From: an uncultured Thermomicrobia bacterium
GTDB lineage: Bacteria > Chloroflexota > Chloroflexia > Thermomicrobiales > JALYUS01
Assembly (NCBI GenBank): GCA_937968015.1
Contig: CALBSO010000084.1
Location: forward strand, 1-18,549
Reading direction: 5' to 3'
DNA length: 18,549 nt
Shown: positions 13,217-18,549 of the stretch, piece by piece
How positions within the stretch are numbered: position 1 is the first letter of the stretch
How the letters are laid out: the number at the start of each line of letters is the position of its first letter
The notes under the pieces: generated by a model
What the model was told of the DNA's origin: nothing
Seen by the model: only the letters and a program-made list of their open reading frames with translations
Database searches by the model: none
Position numbers and translations under genes: made by a program

Positions 13217-14068
13217 CGTCATGGCCCATGCCGCTTCAAACTCGACCGGCGGTCGATAGTCGAGGCTCGAATGCAGCCGCTTCGTGTTGTAGACATCCTC
13301 GATGAACGGCTCCAAGTTCATCAGCGCCTCTTCGAAGGTTCGATACTCCTTCAGATAGACCTCCTCATACTTCAACGTCTTGAAGAAACTCTCCGCTTGG
13401 GCATTCTCGTAAGGATTGCCCCGCGCCGCCATACTGATCCGCGCTCCCGCCCCTTCCAAGCGCGCGATGTACTCCCCGCTCGCGTACTGCACCCCCTGAT
13501 CGGAATGATGGATCAATCCCGGCGCGGGCTGTCGCATCGCCAACGCCATCGTGAGCGCCGCGAGTGTCAAGTCGGGATCGATCCAGCGCGAGAGCGCCCA
13601 ACCAATGCAGCGGCGCGAATAGGCATCGAGGATCGCCGCCAGATAGATGAACGCCGTTGGCAAGCGAATATACGTGAGGTCCGCCACCCAGGTTTGATCC
13701 GGCGCGTCGAGGATGACCGTCTTGAAGAGATTCGGGTAGATGTGCCGAGCGTGCAGCGAGTCCGTCGTCGGTACGAAGCGTCGTTTCAGTTGACACAGCA
13801 AGGATTCTCCCCGCATCACCCGCAATACTCGCTTGTGATTGACCGACCATCCCTCGCGGGTCAGGGCGTGCGTCACCCGCCGATAGCCATAGCCGGGAAA
13901 GGCGAGCACGATCCGCTCGATCGCGTCCCGCAAGCAGATACCTTCGGTCTCACCGTCTTCCCTCCTGACGATCGGGCGCGCGTAATACCAGGCCCGATTC
14001 ACGTCCAGGAGATCACATAGGTGACGCACCGACAAGGGCGACTGGACCGCAATCGCTTCGGCAATCAC
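13205..14068 (-). CDS. IS3-family transposase OrfB (DDE catalytic subunit)
   Basis: This is 287 residues from a GTG fused to the orfA stop (GTGA). The N-terminal part has the HTH_21 pattern (SVRHLCDLLDVNRAWYYA, then FPGYGYRRVTHAL). The integrase core begins about residue 120 with the acidic residues D130 (WVADLTYI), D190 (IHHSDQGVQY) and E226 (AQAESFFKTLKYE), giving the D-D-(35)-E spacing typical of IS3. All appear intact, so the enzyme is probably active. The frame is also open upstream of the GTG back to the slippery A7 in orfA, which would make an OrfAB fusion, the usual active transposase of this family. Confidence 0.92.
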   Translation of the reverse strand: MIAEAIAVQSPLSVRHLCDLLDVNRAWYYARPIVRREDGETEGICLRDAIERIVLAFPGYGYRRVTHALTREGWSVNHKRVLRVMRGESLLCQLKRRFVPTTDSLHARHIYPNLFKTVILDAPDQTWVADLTYIRLPTAFIYLAAILDAYSRRCIGWALSRWIDPDLTLAALTMALAMRQPAPGLIHHSDQGVQYASGEYIARLEGAGARISMAARGNPYENAQAESFFKTLKYEEVYLKEYRTFEEALMNLEPFIEDVYNTKRLHSSLDYRPPVEFEAAWAMTGKG

Positions 14069-14367
14069 GGCGTGACGCTCTGCGACGTGGTTCGTGCCAA
14101 GGCTTTTTTTAGCACCGCATTCTCCAATGCCAGTTGCCCGCAGAAGCGCTCCAACTCCGCGACGTGCTGTGCTAATGCCTCCGGTTCGCTTGCCTGATGC
14201 GGCCCAAAGGCCGATTCACCGCGCTCACGATACTCCTTGCGCCAGCGCAAGAGCAGACTCTCCGCGAGACCGTGCTCGCGACAGACCTGCGCCGGGCGGC
14301 GTTCGCCGCTCGCAATTTGCCGACAGACGCTCAACTTGAAGTCGCGCGAATGGGTTCGTCCCAGCAT
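14065..14367 (-). CDS. IS3-family transposase OrfA (HTH and leucine zipper)
   Basis: This is a 100-residue protein with an excellent GAGGAGGA upstream. Residues 8-50 form a helix-turn-helix (DFKLSVCRQIASGERRPAQVCREHGLAESLLLRWRKEY) that binds the element ends. Residues about 65-92 form a leucine-zipper-like helix (EALAQHVAELERFCGQLALENAVLKKAL). Codons near residue 88 read CTA AAA AAA GCC, a slippery run that allows a -1 shift into the orfB frame. It shares its last four bases with the start of orfB. OrfA alone usually inhibits or modulates transposition. Confidence 0.9.
   Translation of the reverse strand: MLGRTHSRDFKLSVCRQIASGERRPAQVCREHGLAESLLLRWRKEYRERGESAFGPHQASEPEALAQHVAELERFCGQLALENAVLKKALARTTSQSVTP
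14104..14110 (-). promoter_or_regulatory. Programmed -1 frameshift slippery run (A7) in the IS3 element
   Basis: On the coding strand the A-AAA-AAA heptamer, in phase with the orfA codons, is followed by GCC. Slipping back one base reads AAA AAA AGC CTT and continues without a stop through HVAERHAVIAEAIA into OrfB. Confidence 0.65.
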
Positions 14368-14406
14368 TTCCTCCTCCTCTCCGTGCGGTTAGTCTATCGC
14401 GATTTC

Positions 14407-14436
14407 GGGAGAAGTTGACTTGACCGGTGGTCTGGT
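14407..14436 (-). repeat. Right terminal inverted repeat of the IS3-family element
   Basis: GTTGACTT (14414-14421) and TGGTCTGGT (14428-14436) are the reverse complements of the left-end blocks at identical spacing. Confidence 0.65.
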
Positions 14437-14568
14437 CGCAGGGGTGCAGTCCAATTGCGCACCCTGCCATACTCCCTCCTCTGCTTGGCAGAGAAGAGTA
14501 ACGCGAGAACCAACGAAGTGACGCTGTAGGGAACCTTATGCGACACATATCTCTTGGCCATACGATGA
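14437..14568. other. Intergenic segment with two small hairpins
   Basis: There is no gene. GCAGGG (14438-14443) pairs with CCCTGC (14463-14468), and CTCTGC-TTG-GCAGAG lies at 14479-14493. The second could be a weak terminator for either side, but no U-tract follows. Confidence 0.3.
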
Positions 14569-14777
14569 TTATTTCGCCTCTTCCCATACCCCACCCAGCG
14601 GTTCCCAGCGGGCGCGATCCGACATGCTCCCGGCAAGGATCGGATCGAGGAACGCTGCGGCGAGTGCGAAACCCGCGCGGACATCGGGATCGAGACCGAC
14701 CTCGCGCGCCAGCCGGCGGTACGCGGGCCCCCAATCGGCGGGAGGACTCGGGAACACGGTGGGGAGCGGGTGGGTGT
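14569..14777 (-). pseudogene. C-terminal fragment of an AbiEii/nucleotidyltransferase-like protein
   Basis: About 69 residues are left, read leftward from the edge of the transposon: FPSPPADWGPAYRRLAREVGLDPDV, then GFALAAAFLDPILAGS, then RWEPLGGVWEEAK and TAA. The pattern of a Pro-rich lead, a Trp-containing helix, FLDPIL and a final Trp-rich tail resembles the C-terminus of AbiEii/AbiGii-type nucleotidyltransferase toxins found in many chromosomes and plasmids. The upstream part, including the catalytic domain, is missing because of the adjacent transposon end at 14778. I am moderately unsure of the family; truncation itself is clear from the lack of a start before the inverted repeat. Confidence 0.4.
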
Positions 14778-14805
14778 CGAGACCAAGACAAAACGGGGGC
14801 TACGC
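14778..14805 (+). repeat. Left terminal inverted repeat of the three-gene transposon
   Basis: Reading inward the blocks are CGAGACCA, ACAAAACGGGGGC and ACGC. They match the right end in inverse orientation apart from three positions, and include the transposase stop codon (14800-14802). Confidence 0.8.
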
Positions 14806-16197
14806 GGCCTGCGTAACAGCGCGGTCCTCTGACGCCATCGCCGGGTACCACCGGCGAAACACCCCACGCAGCGCGCCATCCAGCACCCGCGTCCGCACCT
14901 GCAACAGCCGATGGGCTCCGCGTCGCGTCCACCGCATCTGTTGCTTCTTCGCCATCCGCTTGCTCATCACCTGATTGACCGTTGACTCCACGAACGCCGT
15001 CGAGATCGTCTCCCCATACCGGTACCGCTCGCCATAGTTCGGGATGAACGCCCGATTGACTCCGACGTAGGTGCCGAACTCATGCACCACCTCGCAGAGA
15101 TTGCGCGCCTCGCCACTGCCCTCCAGACCCTCAAGATCCCACACGAGGTCATCGATCACTTGCAATGCCCGGAAGACGTTGCCATGCCAGAGGTACCATT
15201 TGAGCCGTTCGAGCGTCGCCTGCAGATCGGTCGTCAGTGCCGGGTCATCACGCGACCGTACGCCCTTGGCCATCTGTCCCATCACGGTCAGACGCATCGT
15301 GACATGAAACCAGTCGAGGATGTGTTCGGCCTGCGGGTTCAGGTACAAGGGCAAGTCCCGCACATTGTCACCCCCGTCGGAGAGGAAGGTGATCTGCTGA
15401 TTCATCTGCATTCCTTGTGCCTGCAGGACGGCGACCAAGCGTTGACGCGGTTGCGCGTCGTCGCTCTGGACAAAGCCGAAACAGGTCGCCGCTCCCGCCG
15501 CGGTGACACTCTTGCCGATGATCGCTTCGAACGCGGTGGCTTGCCGACACTCGCCGCGCCGCGCGGGCACATAGCCGCCGTCCAAGCCGACCGTCAGCGG
15601 CCCGTCGGGGTCCGGCAACCGCTCCCAGTCGGCTGGACAGCCCGCGATCGTCGGCTCGACGTCGCCCAGTTCGCCGTCAAGGCGTTCCGCGACGGCCGTC
15701 ACATGCCGACGCAGAGCGGTGGTGCTGAGTTGGCCCCCGAGCGGCAACACCTCCTCCAACCAGCCCACGGCGCGTCCATAGGATGCGAGCGCAGCCGCCT
15801 TCACCGCGAGATAGCGCAACTCCGGCGTGGTCCGCTCCGGCAGGAGGGCCGCCACCGGGCTGACACTTGCCATCGCCCGCGGCTGGCATGGACAGGCGTA
15901 GAAGCGCGGGCTCGGCACCTGCAGCCGTCCGAAGAGCGAGCGGATGACGATCGCGTGCTGGCCTTTGGTGGCACGGGCACGTCCACAGTCGGGACAGTAG
16001 CGCTGGTGCGCGACGTACTCCGCGACTTGCTGGGGGACCAGGACCTGCTGAACATCCGCCAGCAACCCCTTCGCCTCCGCCAGCGTCAGCCCGAGCGTCT
16101 CCGCTTGCAGCGTACTGCGTTCAAGGCAGGCGACCTCCACGACCCTCTCTTGCGTACCGTCCTCGGCTTCAATGACGACCTGGACGCGCAGCTTCAT
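14800..16197 (-). CDS. ISKra4-family transposase
   Basis: This is a 465-residue protein. A zinc-finger-like motif (YCPDCG near 67-72, with C102 and C104 in YACPCQ) is followed by an IRSLFGRLQVPSPRFY segment typical of ISKra4 proteins. The DDE core has D206 in VGLDGGYV, D274 in FLSDGGDN (with D295 in ILDWFHV), and E404 in AFVESTVNQVMSKRMAKKQQMRW. The length and motif order are normal, and no stop or shift interrupts it, so it is likely active. The ATG is one base after the stop of the pRiA4b-like gene, implying translational coupling. It should catalyse movement using the 28-bp ends around the three genes. Confidence 0.88.
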   Translation of the reverse strand: MKLRVQVVIEAEDGTQERVVEVACLERSTLQAETLGLTLAEAKGLLADVQQVLVPQQVAEYVAHQRYCPDCGRARATKGQHAIVIRSLFGRLQVPSPRFYACPCQPRAMASVSPVAALLPERTTPELRYLAVKAAALASYGRAVGWLEEVLPLGGQLSTTALRRHVTAVAERLDGELGDVEPTIAGCPADWERLPDPDGPLTVGLDGGYVPARRGECRQATAFEAIIGKSVTAAGAATCFGFVQSDDAQPRQRLVAVLQAQGMQMNQQITFLSDGGDNVRDLPLYLNPQAEHILDWFHVTMRLTVMGQMAKGVRSRDDPALTTDLQATLERLKWYLWHGNVFRALQVIDDLVWDLEGLEGSGEARNLCEVVHEFGTYVGVNRAFIPNYGERYRYGETISTAFVESTVNQVMSKRMAKKQQMRWTRRGAHRLLQVRTRVLDGALRGVFRRWYPAMASEDRAVTQAA

Positions 16198-16198
16198 C

Positions 16199-16858
16199 TC
16201 ATCCCTCCTCTTCGTCGCATTCCTCCCACCATGCACCGCCGTTGGTGTACAACCGCAGGCGGCGATTGATCGCCCGCCGATCGATGCGCTCGCTGCGCAG
16301 CCAGTAGCCCAACTCCGCGAGTTCCGCGCGCGCATCGTCGCGCTCATCCTCCGTGCAGTCTTCGTGCAGTGCGACCAGCCGCCCGAGGATCGCACGCGGC
16401 GTGTATTGCTGCCGCAAAGCCATGAACGCCCACGCCCCGCCACACTCCTCGAGCGGACCGGCCCGCGCTCCGCCGCCGCACCGTGGATACATCTGCCGCG
16501 CGTCGAGCGGCAGGCGCTGTTCGAGGCGGATATCGAGCACCCAGCCATCGTTGAAGTCATACTCGTAGGTGACGCGCTCGCGCAGGCGTAGATGGAGGTC
16601 AGCCAGTTGGACGTGGCGCGCGTTCGCGGTGTAGCTGATGCCACCGATTTGGGGGATGCCGTAGGTGCGCTCATGGCGGGTGAAGCGATGCAAATGCACG
16701 TCGCTCCACCCCAGGGCGATTTGCAGCGTGTAGTGGAGATCCGCGAGCGTGTTGTCGTCTCGGAGCAACAGGCGGCGCCAGATCAGCGGACTGATCTCCC
16801 GCAGCGTCACCCGCAGTTGATAGACCACTGGCTCGGCCAGGCGCTCGTCCCCATTCAC
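16199..16858 (-). CDS. pRiA4b ORF-3-like protein (IS1096 TnpR-like)
   Basis: This is 219 residues from a GTG start preceded by GGGAG. The N-terminal half has the family signature: VVYQLRVTLREISPLIWRRLLL, then LADLHYTLQIALGWSDVHLHRF, and YEYDFNDGWVLDIRLE. A cysteine/proline segment (RQMYPRCGGGARAGPLEECGGAW) and an acidic C-terminus (WEECDEEEG) follow. Proteins of this family (PF07929) accompany some transposons and have an unknown biochemical role. TnpR naming in IS1096 does not imply a proven resolvase. It lies four bases after the recombinase stop and one base before the transposase start, so all three are one operon. Cys/Asp spacing is intact. Confidence 0.85.
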   Translation of the reverse strand: MNGDERLAEPVVYQLRVTLREISPLIWRRLLLRDDNTLADLHYTLQIALGWSDVHLHRFTRHERTYGIPQIGGISYTANARHVQLADLHLRLRERVTYEYDFNDGWVLDIRLEQRLPLDARQMYPRCGGGARAGPLEECGGAWAFMALRQQYTPRAILGRLVALHEDCTEDERDDARAELAELGYWLRSERIDRRAINRRLRLYTNGGAWWEECDEEEG

Positions 16859-16862
16859 GCTG

Positions 16863-17774
16863 TCATGCTCCCTGCTGGTGCCGTCGTGCCGCAACCAGTT
16901 CGCGCTTGACCGATGCGAGATCGAGATCAGCGTAGCGCAGCGTCGTCTGCAGGTTCTGATGGCCCAGCAGCTTGCGCACCGCGGCGAGGCTGACACCGGC
17001 GCGCAGCCGCTCGGTGGCGTAGGTGTGGCGCAGCCGATGGATCGTCACCGGATCGGGATCGGCGGCGAAGGCCTCGGGCTGCCGTTGGCGCGCGAGCGCC
17101 AGATAGCGTGCGAAATGGTAGCAGACGGTGCTGTAATCGAGGGGGGCGCTGTACGAGCCGCCCTTGGCAGCTTCGCCGTGAAAGAGGGGACCAAGTGCGT
17201 GCCGCTTGCCGAGGAAGGCGCGCAGCAGACGGACGCTGCGAGGCGCGTCGATCAGCGGCACGATCCGCTCACGCGCGCCCTTGCCCATCACCCGCAGGTA
17301 GCCCCCGTCGATGTCGTTGAGGCGGACGTCACTGCCATGCAACGCCAAGGCCTCGCCAACGCGCATCCCCGTCTCAGACAGCAGGGTGAAGAGCAGACGA
17401 TTGCGCGGATGCCCGGTCGGGATGGCGGCGAGGAGTGCTTCCACTTGATCGGTGCTTAGGGGGCGCGGGATGCGCTGCGGGAGCGTGATCGCGTCGAGCA
17501 ATCCGGTGGGGTCCGTTGGGAGGAGGCCGGTGCGATGCGCCCACGCGAAGCAGGAACGGAGCGCAGAACGGCGCCGGGCAAGGGTGGCCGGGGCACGGTC
17601 GGCAGCAGTGGCGAGGAAAGCACGGAGCTGATCGGCGGTCACCGCAGTCGCATCGAGAGCGGGGAACTGGCGCACAAGCAGCCATAAATCGGCGCGATAG
17701 GCACGCCGCGTGTTGCCGAGCAAGGTCTGCTGTGTGGCCGCGAGAAAAGCTTCGACCAGCTCGTCGAGGCGCAT
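16863..17774 (-). CDS. XerC/D-like tyrosine recombinase within the transposon
   Basis: This 303-residue protein starts at an ATG with AGAGG five bases ahead. An N-terminal SAM-like core-binding domain (LVEAFLAATQQTLLGNTRRAYRADLWLL, LARRRSALRSCFAWAHRTGLL) is followed by the catalytic domain. It has R138 in SETGMRVGEAL, K165 in VMGKGARER, H246 and R249 in IHRLRH, H272 in LLGH and Y281 in TTLRYA. All are present, so it should be active. It differs from the recombinase at 11187-12182. Its position as first gene of an operon with a transposase inside one pair of inverted repeats suggests a role such as cointegrate resolution or circular-intermediate processing. Role inferred. Confidence 0.9.
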   Translation of the reverse strand: MRLDELVEAFLAATQQTLLGNTRRAYRADLWLLVRQFPALDATAVTADQLRAFLATAADRAPATLARRRSALRSCFAWAHRTGLLPTDPTGLLDAITLPQRIPRPLSTDQVEALLAAIPTGHPRNRLLFTLLSETGMRVGEALALHGSDVRLNDIDGGYLRVMGKGARERIVPLIDAPRSVRLLRAFLGKRHALGPLFHGEAAKGGSYSAPLDYSTVCYHFARYLALARQRQPEAFAADPDPVTIHRLRHTYATERLRAGVSLAAVRKLLGHQNLQTTLRYADLDLASVKRELVAARRHQQGA

Positions 17775-17868
17775 CGCAACCTCTCTGTCCCCGATAATCG
17801 CGGCAAACCGTGAGGGTCGTGCCACCCTGTTTCCCTGTGGTGTCAGCGCGCTGTCGTTGCTTTCTCCA

Positions 17869-17886
17869 TGATAACAAATCTTATCA
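17869..17886. promoter_or_regulatory. Inverted repeat TGATAA-N6-TTATCA upstream of the transposon operon
   Basis: Perfect 6-bp arms lie about 95 bases before the recombinase start in an AT-rich patch, suited to an operator over the leftward promoter. It shares GATAA-N6-TTATC with the dyad at 18449-18474. Confidence 0.45.
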
Positions 17887-17960
17887 GGGAGAGAACGGTA
17901 GAGGTGTGGGGACATGTCGCGTGGTCAAGCGCACGAGCCGACCGACGTGGTCAGTGCCTC

Positions 17961-17988
17961 GCGTCGCCCCCGTTTTGTTCTGGTCTCG
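17961..17988 (-). repeat. Right terminal inverted repeat of the three-gene transposon
   Basis: On the plus strand the blocks are GCGT, GCCCCCGTTTTGT and TGGTCTCG, the inverse of the left end. It lies about 190 bases upstream of the recombinase start. Confidence 0.8.
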
Positions 17989-18317
17989 GGCGCGAGGCGG
18001 CGATGACGAACGACCCAAAAGATCGGCACGTCGCGGCTGCGGCTGCACAGGCCGGGGCGGACATCATCACCTACAATCTGCGACATTTTCGGCGCTTGGA
18101 CCTCGCCCCGATCGGTATCCGCGCGATCCATCCCGATGTCTATCTGGCGGCGCTCTACCCGAAGCATCCGAACACCCTCGCGGATATCGCAAGGCAGCAG
18201 GCGCGGCAGCGGCAGGGACGCCTCCCGCTCAATGACTACTTGAACCGGCTCGGGCGTTCCCTCCCCCGCTTCGTCGCGACCGTCCGTATCCATCTTCGCG
18301 AGGATGAGCACTCATAG
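17989..18317 (+). pseudogene. C-terminal fragment of a PIN-domain ribonuclease toxin
   Basis: About 108 residues read on from the right end of the transposon. NDPKDRHVAAAAAQAGADIITYNLRHF is the conserved second half of PIN domains, with acidic residues of the active site (D-x-x-D and the Asp in ADIITYN). A typical helical tail, IGIRAIHPDVYLAALYP, and a basic extension follow. The first half, with the opening DxN motif, is missing, so it cannot be a working nuclease. An ATG at 18003 could still start translation of the stub. No antitoxin gene is seen beside it. Confidence 0.7.
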
Positions 18318-18448
18318 CAGGTAGAGGGTCTTACGGGATATGTTTTATAACCGCTCTCCCCTCACATAAGTATCCGGTGATAACGGAAGTCAGACGCCCG
18401 AAACATGGCTGATACGCTCAACCGTAGCGAGCGGTCTGTCCTCGTTTT

Positions 18449-18474
18449 CCTGAGATAACGATCATTATCTCAGG
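18449..18474. promoter_or_regulatory. Perfect inverted repeat with 10-bp arms (candidate operator)
   Basis: CCTGAGATAA (18449-18458) and TTATCTCAGG (18465-18474) are separated by CGATCA. As no U-tract follows and it is AT-rich in the arms near the centre, it is more likely a protein-binding site than a terminator. Confidence 0.55.
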
Positions 18475-18522
18475 ATTCCGCCGTGTCCTTCCTGCAGACT
18501 TAGCCAACACTTACCCCGCATC

Positions 18523-18546
18523 CGTTTGCACTTGGCGTGGCAAACG
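18523..18546. repeat. Inverted repeat CGTTTGC-N10-GCAAACG
   Basis: Perfect 7-bp arms lie at the window edge. It could be a stem-loop, an operator or part of a longer repeat cut by the edge. Confidence 0.35.
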
Positions 18547-18549
18547 AAT

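Larger units (their letters stand above)
13187..14436 (-). mobile_element. IS3-family insertion sequence, apparently complete
   Basis: This is a 1250-bp element with overlapping transposase frames orfA and orfB, both leftward, between imperfect terminal inverted repeats (13187-13216 and 14407-14436). The repeats share ACCAGACCA, six variable bases, AAGTCAAC and TCCC. The stop of orfB overlaps the left repeat. No clear target duplication was found (CGT on the left, CGC on the right). It lies at the start of the IS701-type relic. Confidence 0.82.
14778..17988 (-). mobile_element. Three-gene transposon with 28-bp terminal inverted repeats
   Basis: The 3211-bp unit is bounded by inverted repeats at 14778-14805 and 17961-17988, which agree at 25 of 28 positions. 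It encodes, leftward and nearly gapless, a tyrosine recombinase, a pRiA4b ORF-3-like protein and an ISKra4-like transposase. The stop of the transposase gene lies in the left repeat. No target duplication is evident, and the two flanking genes are both 5'-truncated, suggesting deletion next to the element. Confidence 0.75.
18318..18549. other. Non-coding end of window with strong dyads
   Basis: No gene is seen. The stretch is relatively AT-rich and contains a perfect dyad at 18449-18474, a half-site GTGATAACGG near 18376-18385 and an inverted repeat at 18523-18546. It looks like a regulatory region for a gene beyond the right edge. Confidence 0.4.

Noticed and set aside
15082..16269. A 395-codon plus-strand open frame opposite the ISKra4-like transposase
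   Set aside because: The transposase on the other strand has all family motifs; this frame has none and is an antisense shadow.

Overview
The window is a high-GC, accessory-type bacterial segment: a plasmid, or an integrative element derived from one. It carries a ParA / ribbon-helix-helix partition locus, an ArdC-type antirestriction gene, a compact restriction-modification module, two intact tyrosine recombinases, a complete IS3-family element, a larger inverted-repeat-bounded transposon, and broken pieces of at least four other genes. No rRNA, tRNA, ribosomal protein or housekeeping gene is visible. The host is probably a high-GC thermophile-related lineage such as Chloroflexota (Thermomicrobia-like), but that rests only on codon and GC impression and on the style of the small proteins. 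A database search would be needed to fix it.

Layout. (1) Positions 1-2038 hold the 3' end of a helix-turn-helix protein, a DUF559-like PD-(D/E)XK protein and two small unknown proteins; the first three overlap start-to-stop. (2) Positions 2060-4893 begin with a divergent promoter region that has a dyad nested in each promoter. It separates a leftward excisionase-like HTH protein from a rightward run of small genes: a stand-alone WYL-like protein, an unknown, an ArdC-like metallopeptidase and two related small proteins. A 44-residue membrane protein lies antisense to the end of that run. (3) Positions 4958-9420 hold the defence module: an XRE controller-like protein, a MerR-type regulator behind a dyad-rich promoter, a 975-residue Eco57I-like adenine methyltransferase and a 235-residue PD-(D/E)XK nuclease. 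The last three overlap start-to-stop. (4) Positions 9421-12182 hold the partition locus parA plus an RHH gene. It is surrounded, and internally marked, by phased 8-bp repeats. It is followed by a leftward tyrosine recombinase gene, and a 67-bp decayed copy of that gene's 3' end lies on the other side of the partition locus. (5) Positions 12550-18317 are an insertion graveyard. It contains a SIR2-like N-terminal fragment, a frameshifted IS701-family transposase fragment, an intact IS3-family element with a frameshift slippery site, and an AbiEii-like C-terminal fragment. After these comes a 3.2-kb element with 28-bp terminal inverted repeats that carries a tyrosine recombinase, a pRiA4b ORF-3-like protein and an ISKra4-like transposase, followed by a PIN-domain C-terminal fragment. 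(6) The last 230 bases have no gene but contain a perfect 10-bp-arm dyad.

How it fits together. ParA and the RHH protein should provide stable inheritance through the octamer arrays. ArdC-like and WYL/XRE/MerR proteins suggest an element that both evades and carries restriction. The recombinases and IS elements explain the decayed defence and toxin genes (SIR2, AbiEii-like, PIN) on the right. The least conventional items are the three-gene transposon and the centromere-like octamers embedded inside the coding sequence of the presumed centromere-binding protein. Family names come from motif recognition by eye, without any database search.
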